A DNA stretch of 50,857 bases from Armatimonadota bacterium (GCA_031459765.1 JAVKHY010000015.1:1-50857); one strand, 5' to 3'. Shown: positions 17,185-25,802, counted from the stretch's first letter. The notes: a model not told the origin generated them from the letters alone. Numbers and translations are program-made.

Positions 17185-18810
17185 CTAACGGTGTCCTCTC
17201 GTCCTGCTACGAAATCGGCGCAGCGCCTTCATCACCTCCGTCCCGCCCTCCCCGAAGTGATGCGCCAGCTCCAGGTAATGCCGGTACAAGGCGTCGTAGA
17301 TCTCGCGCGCCTCGGGGCGCGGCGCGTAGCGGATCCGGCTCCGGTTGCCCATCTGCTCTGTGGCCTCCACGACGCCGGTGTATCCCCCGGCCTCCTCGCC
17401 CGCCGCCGCGGCCGCGTAGATCGCCGCCCCGACCGCCGAGGCGTGGGGCAGCGGCGCGGCCAGCACCTCGCGGTCGAGGACGTCCGCCGTGATCTGCAGC
17501 AGCAGCGGACTGCGCTCGGCCAATCCTCCGCAGGCGTGGACCTCCCGCACGGCCACGCCGCCCGCTTCGAAGGTCTCGATCACGCGCCGGGTGCCGAAGG
17601 CCGTGGACTCCAGCAGCGCCCGGTAGATGTGCGCGGGCTCGGTGGCCAGGGTCAGTCCCACCAGCAGTCCCGAGAGGTCGGCGTCCACCAGCGGCGTGCG
17701 ACAGCCGTTCCACCAGTCCAGGGCCAGCACGCCGGATTCCCCCGGCGCCAGCCGCCCGGCCTCCGCCTCCAGCTCCTGAAACGTCAGCCGGCTGGTCCGG
17801 ACGAACCACTGGAAGATGTCGCCCACCGACACCTGCCCGGCCTCGTAGCCGAAGAACCCGGGCAGGATGCCGTCCTCCACGACACCCGAGATGCCCTGCA
17901 CTGCAAAGCGATTGGGATCGACCAGCAGGTGGCAGGTGGAGGTCCCCATGATCGCCATGAGGCGGCCCGGGGCGCTGATCCCGAGCGCGGGCATCCCGGC
18001 ATGCGCGTCGATCACGGCCACCGCGACCGCGGCCTCCGGCCGCAGCCCGGTGCGCCGGGCCCATTCCGGGGTGAGCGTCCCCGCACAGACGCCCACCGGG
18101 TGCGGCTCGCCGAGCCTGGTCAGCAGCGCGGGCAGCACCGGGTCCAGCGACTGCCAGAAGGCGGCCGGGGGATACCCGGCGTCCTTCTGCCAGTGGGCCT
18201 TGTAGCCGGCCTGACAAGCGCTGCGTATCTCGCGGCCGGCCAGCCGCCAGACGATCCAGTCGCCGCCTTCGATCCACCGCTCGGCGACCTCGGCCAGGGC
18301 CGGGGCTTCGGCCAGGAACTGCCAGCCCTTGGCCCACAGCCACTCCGACGACGTCTTGCCGCCGTAGAAGCGCAGGAACTCGCCGCCGGGCCGCCCGGCG
18401 GCGGCGTTGATCCGGTCGGCGTAAGGCTGGGCGGCGTGGTGTTTCCACAGCTTGGGCCAGGCGTGGGGCTGGCCGCGGTAGTCGGAGAGCATGCACAGCG
18501 GGGTGCCGTCGGCGGTCGTCGGCAGCACCGTGCAGGAGGTGAAGTCGACGCCGATCCCGATGATCTCTTCGGCCGGCGCGGCGGCGGCCATCTGTCGCAA
18601 CAGCGCCTCGAGCGCCTCCAGCCAGTCCTGCGGATCCTGGAGGGCGTAGTCCGGGGGCAGCGGCGCGGCCCCGCCGGGCAGCACCCGGTCGATCACCCCG
18701 TGGGGATAGGCGAAGGTGGCGGTGGTGACGAGGCGCCCGTCCGCCACATCGACGAGGACGGCCCGCGCCGACTCCGTGCCGAAATCGATGCCGATCGTGC
18801 ACCCGGGCAT
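17185..18810 (-). CDS. araB: Ribulokinase (FGGY carbohydrate kinase)
   Basis: A 541-residue kinase that phosphorylates L-ribulose (AraB-type members also take D-ribulose and related ketopentoses). The N-terminal phosphate loop is IGIDFGTESARAVLVD. The AraB-specific stretch GIGVDFTSCTVLPTTADGTPL and YGGKTSSEWLWAK follow, and the C-terminal FGGY segment has AVAVIDAHAGMPALG, GTSTCHLLV and ACGGLAERSPLLLQITAD. Length matches AraB rather than xylulokinase. It is 20 nt downstream of the isomerase gene, as expected of a kinase using the isomerase product. Confidence 0.92.
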   Translation of the reverse strand: MPGCTIGIDFGTESARAVLVDVADGRLVTTATFAYPHGVIDRVLPGGAAPLPPDYALQDPQDWLEALEALLRQMAAAAPAEEIIGIGVDFTSCTVLPTTADGTPLCMLSDYRGQPHAWPKLWKHHAAQPYADRINAAAGRPGGEFLRFYGGKTSSEWLWAKGWQFLAEAPALAEVAERWIEGGDWIVWRLAGREIRSACQAGYKAHWQKDAGYPPAAFWQSLDPVLPALLTRLGEPHPVGVCAGTLTPEWARRTGLRPEAAVAVAVIDAHAGMPALGISAPGRLMAIMGTSTCHLLVDPNRFAVQGISGVVEDGILPGFFGYEAGQVSVGDIFQWFVRTSRLTFQELEAEAGRLAPGESGVLALDWWNGCRTPLVDADLSGLLVGLTLATEPAHIYRALLESTAFGTRRVIETFEAGGVAVREVHACGGLAERSPLLLQITADVLDREVLAAPLPHASAVGAAIYAAAAAGEEAGGYTGVVEATEQMGNRSRIRYAPRPEAREIYDALYRHYLELAHHFGEGGTEVMKALRRFRSRTRGHR

Positions 18811-18830
18811 GCCCCACCCGCCCCCGCGGG

Positions 18831-20246
18831 TTATGCGAAGACCCGGTAGTCGAACCCCAGGATCTTACTGATCCAGATCAGTTCCTGAACGTAGTCGCCG
18901 TAAACCCCGTGGATGTGGTTGCTGTCGTAGTGGCCGAGGAACTCCTCCGGCGGCACGCGGAAACGGGCGAAGGCGTGGGGCCACTCCGGCGTGGTGGCCG
19001 CAGCCTTCTGTCGGGCGACGGGCTCCGGAAACTCGACGAACTCCGCCGGCACGATGGCCATCCAGTACCGGCCCTGCCGCCGCGCCAGGCGGGCCAGGGT
19101 CACCGCTCCGGGCGCCGCGATGTGCGCCACCGAGGCGCCGCCGGCGGGGAAGTAAATGATCTCGGGATAGAAGTGCACCTTCGGCAGGTTGACGGCCGGG
19201 TCGAAGGACCGGCCGGCAAAGTAGGTGGCGTGCTGGCCGGAGTTGCACAGGTCCCAGATGTCGTCGGCGGCGTCGTAGTGGCGGACGTCGGCGAACAGCA
19301 CCGGCGTGGCGGCGAGATGCTTGAACAGTTCCATGGTGAGGGCGCCGTCCATGTCGGCCTCGGTGGCGCAGACGATGGGATCGTGGGGACCCTCCCAGTC
19401 GTACGGATCGTTGCAGAACGCTTCGGCCACGTCCATCGTGCAGAAGTGATCGGTGAGCTCGGGCTGGCCCTTGATGCCGCAGAAGTCCAGATCGAACTCG
19501 GCGATCAGCTCGCGCAGGGCGTGATAGCTGCGGATCTGGCGCTTCAGTAGCTGCGGGGTGAGCTTCGTGCCGTCGTAGTGGATGCCGCCGGCGTGCTCCT
19601 CCAGCCAGCGCAGCCCGGCCTCGACGCGGTCCTCCGCGACGAGGTCGGCCCGGCGGACGATCTCGAACTGGTCGATGTGCTCGACGTCGATGCCGAACTG
19701 CCGCTGCCACTGGTCGAGCGGACTCTGCGCGGTGTACATGCCCATGGACCGCCCGCCGATCAGGCCGTAGGTCTCCCCGCGCAGCCGGTTGACCGCGACC
19801 GCCGCCCGCAGGAACTCGAGGGCCCGCCGGAAGGTCGTATCGTCGCCGACGTCGCCGGAGACCCGGGCGCAGAAGACGCCGACTTGGTCCAGCGCGCCGG
19901 CGCTGGCCAGCATCCCCACCAGTCCCGGGTACTGCGGGTTGACGTTGCTGAACAGCAAGAACGGCCCGGGGGCGAAACGGCTGGCCACCACGGGCAGATG
20001 GGGAAAGTTCCAGATGGCGAAGTTGAACACCGTCGCCTCGACGCGCTCGGCTGCCAGGAACTGCCCCTCGCTCCGGGCCAGCTCGGGCGTCCAGACGATC
20101 TCACGGCCGGTGACGGCTTCCCAGCCGTGCTCCCGCAGCCGCGCGGCCAGCCGCTCCTGGAACTGCCGGGTCAACGGCAGCAGTTCACGATGGACGTGCG
20201 GGCGTCCATCGGAGAAGGTCAGGATCCCCACCTTCGGCGGTTTCAT
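18831..20246 (-). CDS. L-fucose/L-arabinose isomerase family protein
   Basis: A 471-residue ketol isomerase-like enzyme predicted to supply a ketopentose (or ketohexose) to the adjacent ribulokinase. Conserved pieces are VGILTFSDGRPHVH at the start, YGLIGGRSMGMYTA, FCGIKGQPELTDHFCTMD and ATEADMDGALTMELFKHL, the FucI/AraA-type segment that carries acidic Mn2+ ligands, plus GHYDSNHIHGVYGDY near the end. The ATG at 20246 has a GGAGG box 6 nt upstream, so it is preferred over the upstream ATG at 20261. It is the first gene of the leftward cluster and faces a LacI-type regulator. Whether the substrate is arabinose, fucose or another aldose cannot be told. Confidence 0.85.
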   Translation of the reverse strand: MKPPKVGILTFSDGRPHVHRELLPLTRQFQERLAARLREHGWEAVTGREIVWTPELARSEGQFLAAERVEATVFNFAIWNFPHLPVVASRFAPGPFLLFSNVNPQYPGLVGMLASAGALDQVGVFCARVSGDVGDDTTFRRALEFLRAAVAVNRLRGETYGLIGGRSMGMYTAQSPLDQWQRQFGIDVEHIDQFEIVRRADLVAEDRVEAGLRWLEEHAGGIHYDGTKLTPQLLKRQIRSYHALRELIAEFDLDFCGIKGQPELTDHFCTMDVAEAFCNDPYDWEGPHDPIVCATEADMDGALTMELFKHLAATPVLFADVRHYDAADDIWDLCNSGQHATYFAGRSFDPAVNLPKVHFYPEIIYFPAGGASVAHIAAPGAVTLARLARRQGRYWMAIVPAEFVEFPEPVARQKAAATTPEWPHAFARFRVPPEEFLGHYDSNHIHGVYGDYVQELIWISKILGFDYRVFA

Positions 20247-20295
20247 CCGACGCCTCCGCAAGCGTACTCGCCGGGCCCTTGGCCCGCCGCTGGTA

Positions 20296-20309
20296 TGAAA
20301 ACGCTCTCA
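20296..20309 (-). promoter_or_regulatory. LacI-family operator-like palindrome upstream of the isomerase gene
   Basis: TGAAAACGCTCTCA is an imperfect dyad around a central CG, the format recognised by LacI/GalR-family repressors. It lies 49 nt upstream of the isomerase start in the divergent promoter region. Binding by the adjacent LacI-type protein is inferred. Confidence 0.5.
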
Positions 20310-20430
20310 CATCCTCTCCCTCAGGGTTCGCCTCCTGCTCAAGAGACTCCTGCCGTCAAAAGCCGACTTTCCTAGAGCGCGCCAGAACCGGAAGGGGCTC
20401 TGGGGTCGGCGCCGAAGATGGGTCCGATGG

Positions 20431-20444
20431 TGAGAACGTTCCCC
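20431..20444 (+). promoter_or_regulatory. LacI-family operator-like palindrome upstream of the regulator gene
   Basis: TGAGAACGTTCCCC contains the perfect core GAACGTTC around a central CG and resembles the first palindrome at its left half (TGA-A-C). It ends 17 nt before the regulator start, suggesting autoregulation. With the site at 20296 it brackets the roughly 215-nt divergent region. Confidence 0.5.
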
Positions 20445-20461
20445 GGTCATCGGCCCTGAAC

Positions 20462-21478
20462 ATGGCCACCCTCAAGGACGTTGCGCGGAAGGCCGGGGTG
20501 TCGGTGGCGACCGCATCCCGGGTGCTGGGGGGATACGGGTACGCCAGCCCGCGGGCCCGCAGCCAGGTGCTGCGCGCGGCGCGGCTGCTGGACTACACGC
20601 CCAACGCCGTGGCCCGGGGGATGGTCAAGCGGCGGACGCACACCGTCGGCGTCATCGTCTCAGACAACGCCAACCCCTTCTTCGCCACCGTCGTGCGCGG
20701 GATCGAGGACGTCGTCCGGGCCCACGGCTACGCCGTCATCCTGTGCAACGCGGACGAAAACCCCACCAAGGAGGATGTCTACCTGCGGGTCCTCCGCGAA
20801 AAGCAGGTGGACGGTCTGCTCCTGGCGCCCAGCGGCTCGCCCACGCCGCACCTGCGCCGCTGGCTGCGCGCCAGGCTCCCGCTGGTCCTGATCGACCGGA
20901 GGCTCCGGGGCGTCGCCGCCGACGTCGCGATCGTGGACAACCGGGACGGCGCCCGGGCCGCCGTGCACCACCTGATCGCCCTCGGCCACCGGCGGATCGG
21001 CATCATCAGCGGTCCCACCCAGGTCTTCACCGGCCAGGAGCGTCTGGCCGGGTACTACGAGGCGCTGCGCGAGCACGGCATCGAGCCCGAAGCCGACCTG
21101 GTGCGGGTCGGGGATTTCAAGCCGCACAGCGGCCACCAGCTGGCCCGGGAGTTCGTCCGCATGCCGCGGCGCCCCACCGCCCTGTTTGTGGCCAACAACC
21201 TCATGACCATCGGCGCCCTGACCGCGCTGAAAGAGCTGGGCGTGGCCATCCCCGAGGAGATGGCCGTCGTGGGCTTCGACGACATGGAGTGGGCCTCGAT
21301 CCTCACCCCGCCGCTGACGGCCGTGGCCCAACCGGCCTACATGCTGGGCACCAGCGCGGCGCAGCTGTTCATCCAGCGGCTGGAACATCCCCACCGGCCG
21401 CCTCAGGAGGTCGTCCTCAAGACCCGTCTGGTCGTGCGCCAGTCCTGCGGGGCGTCGCTGCGCGGGCGTCCGTCCTGA
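20462..21478 (+). CDS. LacI/GalR-family transcriptional regulator
   Basis: A 338-residue repressor-type protein. The N-terminal helix-turn-helix (TLKDVARKAGVSVATASRVL, residues 3-22) and hinge-helix region (YTPNAVARGMVKRRT) are canonical, followed by a periplasmic-binding-protein-like sensor with GVIVSDNANPFFA, VDGLLLAPSG, VIDRRL-like LIDRRLRG, GHRRIGIISGP and the C-terminal VVGFDDMEWASILTPPLTAVAQPAY. ATG 20462 is chosen because the DNA-binding domain starts there. It is divergent from the isomerase/kinase/TTT cluster, so it most likely represses it until a sugar or sugar-acid effector is present. Confidence 0.93.
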   Translation: MATLKDVARKAGVSVATASRVLGGYGYASPRARSQVLRAARLLDYTPNAVARGMVKRRTHTVGVIVSDNANPFFATVVRGIEDVVRAHGYAVILCNADENPTKEDVYLRVLREKQVDGLLLAPSGSPTPHLRRWLRARLPLVLIDRRLRGVAADVAIVDNRDGARAAVHHLIALGHRRIGIISGPTQVFTGQERLAGYYEALREHGIEPEADLVRVGDFKPHSGHQLAREFVRMPRRPTALFVANNLMTIGALTALKELGVAIPEEMAVVGFDDMEWASILTPPLTAVAQPAYMLGTSAAQLFIQRLEHPHRPPQEVVLKTRLVVRQSCGASLRGRPS

Positions 21479-21501
21479 CCCGGATCTGAGCGAGGGGCGA
21501 T

Positions 21502-22227
21502 CTATGCCGTGCGCCGGGCGCCGTTGGCGCGGCGCTTGCGGGCCGACGTGTGCCACCGGGTCAGGAAGGCCGGACCGGCCTCCGCCCGGAGGGTCAGCGA
21601 GCTCCACAGCAGCCAGGCGATCATCGCCACCGTGCTCAGCATGAACAGGAAGACGTGCGAAACGAAGGCGGCGAAGATCATGATCGCGCCGGCGCCGACG
21701 CTGAGATAGCCGACGGCCTGGAAGCGCCGGTCGGCCACCATCAGCCGGCCGAGGAGCAGGATGCCGACGCCGCTGGCCAGCGCGCTCAGGGACTCCAGGG
21801 AGGCCACGACGCTGCGCAGGGCGTAGAAGGCGGTGGCGCCGCCCACGGCGTTGGTGGCGTAGAGGCCGGCCAGGGCGTCAAAACCGGCCTGGCGCACCAG
21901 CACGGCCGCGGCCAGCGTCCCCGCACCGAACAATCCCGCGGCCGCGCCCAGCCGGGCCGTACCCGGCGCGTCGGAGCCGAAGCGGTCCTGCAGTGCGGCG
22001 AACAGCACGGCCGTGCCGAAGGCGGCCAGCAATCCCCCCAGGATGTGCACGGCCCAGACCATCGCCGGGTGGCGGATCACGAAGGGCAGGTAGCGGTGGG
22101 GGTTGACCTGATCGACGTAGTCCAGCCCGGCGGTCGGAAAGATGAAGACGAAACCCAGAAAGATCCAGGCCGTGGCGACACCCGCCACCAGCCCCGCCTC
22201 GCCGCCGAGACGGCGCAGGCTGTCCAT
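21502..22227 (-). CDS. Conserved multi-pass membrane protein, paralogue of the next gene
   Basis: A 241-residue protein of unknown function with six to seven hydrophobic segments. It begins MDSLRRLGGEAGLVAGVATAW and contains VNPHRYLPFV, VHILGGLLAAFGTAVLF and LRAEAGPAFLTRW near the C-terminus. The gene at 22463-23176 encodes a clearly homologous protein with the same segments in the same order, transcribed in the opposite direction. The start at 22227 is preferred because the paralogue starts at the matching residue; a GAGGAGG box lies 11 nt upstream. I do not recognise a named family. Confidence 0.75.
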   Translation of the reverse strand: MDSLRRLGGEAGLVAGVATAWIFLGFVFIFPTAGLDYVDQVNPHRYLPFVIRHPAMVWAVHILGGLLAAFGTAVLFAALQDRFGSDAPGTARLGAAAGLFGAGTLAAAVLVRQAGFDALAGLYATNAVGGATAFYALRSVVASLESLSALASGVGILLLGRLMVADRRFQAVGYLSVGAGAIMIFAAFVSHVFLFMLSTVAMIAWLLWSSLTLRAEAGPAFLTRWHTSARKRRANGARRTA

Positions 22228-22374
22228 GGAGTGCCCGCCTCCTCTGAACTCCGCCAGACTCGGCTCCCCGCCAAATGCGATTTTGGGCCGGTAACCAGTA
22301 CCTTGCCCGCGGCGGCGAACCCGTAGTCTCCGGCGCGGGGATCGACCGGATGCCCGGGGAATCCGGCCTACCGC

Positions 22375-22397
22375 GGTCCCCTTTCGGGCAGGGGACC
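22375..22397 (+). other. 7-bp perfect hairpin in the divergent intergenic region
   Basis: Arms GGTCCCC (22375-22381) and GGGGACC (22391-22397) with a 9-nt loop, about 65 nt ahead of the rightward membrane-protein gene. The 235-nt region between the divergent paralogues (22228-22462) shows no other feature that I can support. Confidence 0.35.
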
Positions 22398-22462
22398 TGG
22401 ATACCGGACAGGGCGTGGGAGCAACCCTATCTTCCTGCCCGGCTCCAAAAGGAGGGAGCTCG

Positions 22463-23176
22463 ATGGAGAACTTGCGACGGTTGGGCGCCGAGGCCGGTGT
22501 CCTGGCCGGGATCGCCACGGCTCTGCTGTTCCTCGGATTTGTCTGGTTCTTCCCGCAGGCCGGCCTGACGATGGCGGCTCAGGCCAACCCCCACCGCTAT
22601 CTGACCTTTGTCGCCAGACACGAGATGCTGTTCTGGACGGTGAACGTGCTGGGTGGGCTGCTGGCGGCGCTGATGAGCATGGTGCTGTTCCTGGCCCTGG
22701 GCGACCGGTTCCGCGACGATGCGCCGGCCAGCGCCCGGATCGGCCCGGCCTTCGGCATCACCGGGGCCCTCGGATTCGCCGCGAGCGCCCTGATCCGGCA
22801 GGTGGGCTACAGCGGGGCGGCGGAGCTGTACGCGGTCAACAGGACCGGCGCGGTGGTTGCCTTCCGCGGCGTCCAGTGGGTCGAGGCCTCGATGTTCGCC
22901 CTGGGACAGGTGGCGGTGGGGCTCGGCGCCATCGTCCTGGGCATCGTGATGCTCCGGGCCAGGCGCTATGCCGGGGTCGGGTATCTGAGCGCGGTGGCGG
23001 GGACTACGATGTTCCTGGGCGGATTCATCGACCACGTGGTGCTCTTCATGGGCAGCTTCGCCCTCATGGCCGGGTGGTTCGTCTGGACCTCCCTCGTCAT
23101 GCGCGCCGAAGCCGGTCCGGGCCTGGTCCGGTTCAAGACGGCCAGGGGGAGATCTGCCTCGCGGCAGGCGGCCTGA
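22463..23176 (+). CDS. Conserved multi-pass membrane protein, paralogue of the preceding gene
   Basis: A 237-residue integral membrane protein of unknown function with six to seven hydrophobic stretches. It shares with its neighbour the start (ENLRRLGAEAGVLAGIATA), NPHRYLTFVARHE, VNVLGGLLAALMSMVLFLALGDRF, the ALIRQVGYSG motif and the C-terminal RAEAGPGLVRF. A strong GGAGGGAG box precedes ATG 22463. Divergent arrangement of the two copies suggests an inverted duplication or shared control from the intergenic region. Confidence 0.78.
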   Translation: MENLRRLGAEAGVLAGIATALLFLGFVWFFPQAGLTMAAQANPHRYLTFVARHEMLFWTVNVLGGLLAALMSMVLFLALGDRFRDDAPASARIGPAFGITGALGFAASALIRQVGYSGAAELYAVNRTGAVVAFRGVQWVEASMFALGQVAVGLGAIVLGIVMLRARRYAGVGYLSAVAGTTMFLGGFIDHVVLFMGSFALMAGWFVWTSLVMRAEAGPGLVRFKTARGRSASRQAA

Positions 23177-23192
23177 GATTCCAGGGAAGCGT

Positions 23193-24215
23193 CTAGTCGG
23201 GGAGTTCTGTCGGCTGCGTGCGGAGGCGAAAAAGCTCCGCCCCGCGCAGCACCTCGACGGTCAGCGGCTCCCCGACGGGGTGGCGCCCCAGCACCCGCTG
23301 GAGGTCGTCCGGTGAGGCGACCGGGCTCTCCCCCACCCGCACGATGACGTCGCCGGGCGCGATGCCGGCCCTGGTCGCCGCCGTGCCCGGCTGCACCTCC
23401 ACCACCCGCACGCCGGTGGCGGCGGCCAAACCCAGCTCGACGCGGAGCCGACGGTCCACCGGCACGAGCTGCCCGGAAATCCCCAGGTACGCCCGCCGGA
23501 CCCGTCCGTCGCGGATGAGCTGAGCGGTGACCCACTTCGCGGTGTTCACGGGGATGGCGAAGCAGATCCCCTGCGAGCCGACGATCACCGCGGTGTTGAT
23601 CCCCACGACGCGGCCGCGGAAGTCCACCAGCGGCCCGCCGGAGTTGCCGGGGTTGAGCGGGGCGTCGGTCTGGATGACGTTCTCGATGAGCCGGCCGGAC
23701 TGCGCCCGCAGCGACCGGCCGAGCGCGCTGACCACGCCGGTGGTCACCGTGGCCTGAAAGCCCAGCGGATTCCCGATGGCCACCACCAGTTGCCCCACGC
23801 GCAGCCGGGCCGAGTCGCCCAGCTCGGCGCAGGGCAGCCCCGACTCCCGGAGGCGGACCACGGCCAGGTCGGTGTGCGGGTCGTCGCCGACCGTCTCGGC
23901 CTCCAGCACCCGCCCGTCCTGCAGCCGGAGTTCGATCCGCTCCGACCCGGCGACCACGTGACTGTTCGTGAGCACATATCCGTCGGGCGTGATGATCACG
24001 CCGCTGCCCGCACCGCGCAGTTCGTCCAGCCCGCGCCGGCGGAAGCGCTCCGGCGCCGGACGGGCCACCGCCACGCTGACCACCGCCGGGCCGACGCGCT
24101 CCACGGCCTGGACCACGGCGCGGGAGTAGGCGTCCAGCGCCTCCGCCTCTTCACCGGCGCCGGCCTCGGCCCTCTGGTCGGCGTCGACGGCGGCCAGAAC
24201 CCGTTCCAATAGCAA
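23193..24215 (-). CDS. DegP/HtrA-like trypsin-type serine protease with one PDZ domain
   Basis: A 340-residue S1C protease. The catalytic triad is visible: His in VLTNSHVVAGS (about residue 88), Asp in DPHTDLAVVRL (about residue 117) and Ser in NPGNSGGPLVD (about residue 194). Residues 250-335 form a PDZ domain (LGISGQLV, then GIAPGDVIVRVGESPV). Unlike most HtrA proteins there is no signal peptide or membrane anchor; the first 40 residues are charged and Ala/Glu-rich, so it may act in the cytoplasm. The start is TTG 24215, supported by a GGAGGTGA box 6 nt upstream. It converges with the upstream membrane-protein gene. Confidence 0.9.
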   Translation of the reverse strand: MLLERVLAAVDADQRAEAGAGEEAEALDAYSRAVVQAVERVGPAVVSVAVARPAPERFRRRGLDELRGAGSGVIITPDGYVLTNSHVVAGSERIELRLQDGRVLEAETVGDDPHTDLAVVRLRESGLPCAELGDSARLRVGQLVVAIGNPLGFQATVTTGVVSALGRSLRAQSGRLIENVIQTDAPLNPGNSGGPLVDFRGRVVGINTAVIVGSQGICFAIPVNTAKWVTAQLIRDGRVRRAYLGISGQLVPVDRRLRVELGLAAATGVRVVEVQPGTAATRAGIAPGDVIVRVGESPVASPDDLQRVLGRHPVGEPLTVEVLRGAELFRLRTQPTELPD

Positions 24216-24363
24216 CGTCGCTCACCTCCACCTGCTTGCACGGCCAAACGCGTGCCCTCGCTCCCCTATTCCGGCTCCTCCCTTGCGCCTGTGACCGCGC
24301 CGCCCGCCGCGCCTGTGACGTCGGTCACTTCTCAAACCCCGTCCGTGAAGGCACAATGCGGGC

Positions 24364-24857
24364 ATGCGGGAGTGGGTCGCCTTCGTCCTCCTCGGCTCGA
24401 TCTGGGGGTTCGTTCCTGTGGATCAAGATCGCGGTCGCCGACATCGGACCGGCCACGCTGGCGGCCATCCGTCTGCTGTTCGGCCTGATCGGGTTGCTGG
24501 TCGTGGGGTGGATTTCGCGCCAGCGGTTCGGCCTGCTGCGCACCCACTGGCCGGCCTATCTCTTCATGGGGGCCTTCAACACCGCCCTGCCCTTCGTCCT
24601 CATCCCCTGGGCGGAAACCCGCATCGACTCCGCGCTGGCCGCGATCCTCAACGCGACCACCCCGCTCTTTGCGATCGTCATCGCCCACTACTGGCTGGCC
24701 GACTCTTCCTGATCAACGCCTGGGGAGCGACGCGGACGTCGCTGGTCACCTACGTCTTTCCGGTTGTCGGGCTGGTGCTGGGCATCGTCTTCCTCAACGA
24801 GGACGCGGACTGGCGGCCCGGCTCCGCTGGCCGCGCCGCGCGAGCAACCCCAGGAGA
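24364..24857 (+). pseudogene. Decayed EamA/RhaT-family (DMT) transporter
   Basis: The reading frame opens at ATG 24364 with MREWVAFVLLGSIWG, the normal start of an EamA permease, then shifts at a G-run (24404-24408). The expected continuation (SFLWIKIAVADIGPATLAAIR and ALPFVLIPWAE) is in another frame up to a stop at 24712. Directly after it the first frame resumes with INAWGATRTSLVTYVFPVVG and VLGIVFLNE, which belongs to the end of the second EamA repeat. About 100 residues in the middle are thus missing. One frameshift alone could be a sequencing artefact, but the internal deletion makes a true pseudogene likely. The original substrate is unknown. Confidence 0.75.
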
Positions 24858-24944
24858 GGTGAAGGCCGACATGGCAACGTTGTGGTTACTGCGCCGACCG
24901 CCGCCGACCAGGACCCCCTTCCCGGGCCGAGAAATACCGAGGGC

Positions 24945-25802
24945 GTGACTACCCAATTGACGGAGACCCGTGTCCACGACAACGTCGTCGTCTACTCTCT
25001 CGGCGGCGACTCGATGCCCACCAGTTACGGGACCAACGCCGTCGCGGTCGTCGGTGAACGTGCCGTCCTCCTGGTCGACCCGCTGATCGCGCCCGCGCAC
25101 GGCCGGCTGATCGAGGCCGCCCTGCGCCGACGGACCGACGCCCCTGTGCGCTTCGTGGTCTTCACCCACCACCACACCGACCACACGCTGGGGGCGGCCG
25201 TCTTCGAAGACCGCGGCGCGGCGCTGATCGGGCACCGGGCCTGCCGGGAGGCGATGGCCGGCGAGCACCCCCGGCTCATCGCCGCGCGGCGGACCCAACC
25301 CGCGGTCGCCGACCTGTTCCTGGACGCGCGGCCGGTACTGCCCTCGATCACCTTTGACGAAAGCCTGGTCCTGCACGTGGGCGGCGTGGAGGTCGAGGTC
25401 TGGCATCCCGGATGGGGGCACACGCCGGGAGACGCCTTTCTCTTCGTGCCCGAAGCGCGCGTGGCGATCTGCGGGGACCTGTTGTTCGCCGGCTACCACT
25501 ACAACTACGAGCACGCGTCGCTGACCGGGGTACGGGAGGGGCTGCGCGCGCTGCGCGCGCTGGACGCCGACGTCTTCATCCCCGGCCACGGCAGCCCCGG
25601 GGGGATCGAGTTGCTGGACCAGCAGGCCGCCTACCACGACGCCGTCGAGGCCATCGTCAACGACGCCCTGGAATCGGGGCAGACGGAGGACGCCGCCGCG
25701 GCGGCGATCCGCGAGCGCTTCCCGCAGTACCGCCTGGGCATCGTCACGCCGGCCGCCATCGCCTGCATCCGGGAGAGCCGGGCGAAGAGGGCGGCGCGAT
25801 GA
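24945..25802 (+). CDS. Metallo-beta-lactamase-fold hydrolase
   Basis: A 285-residue MBL-fold protein. The zinc motif THHHTDHTLGAA is at about residues 70-81 and further ligands are expected in GWGHTPGDAFLFVP (His), CGDLLFAG (Asp) and FIPGHGSPGG (His), so the dinuclear metal site looks complete. The N-terminal strand region (VVVYSLGGDSMPTSYGTNAVAVVG) is glyoxalase II-like. The GTG at 24945 follows the transporter relic and is supported by start-of-domain position. The stop overlaps the OsmC start by 4 nt, pointing to a shared detoxification or thiol-related role, which is inference. Confidence 0.88.
   Translation: MTTQLTETRVHDNVVVYSLGGDSMPTSYGTNAVAVVGERAVLLVDPLIAPAHGRLIEAALRRRTDAPVRFVVFTHHHTDHTLGAAVFEDRGAALIGHRACREAMAGEHPRLIAARRTQPAVADLFLDARPVLPSITFDESLVLHVGGVEVEVWHPGWGHTPGDAFLFVPEARVAICGDLLFAGYHYNYEHASLTGVREGLRALRALDADVFIPGHGSPGGIELLDQQAAYHDAVEAIVNDALESGQTEDAAAAAIRERFPQYRLGIVTPAAIACIRESRAKRAAR

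Noticed and set aside
24706-24730. The TGA in the EamA relic as another selenocysteine codon
   Set aside because: The sequence continues in a different frame after it and an internal part of the protein is missing, so it is a lesion rather than recoding.
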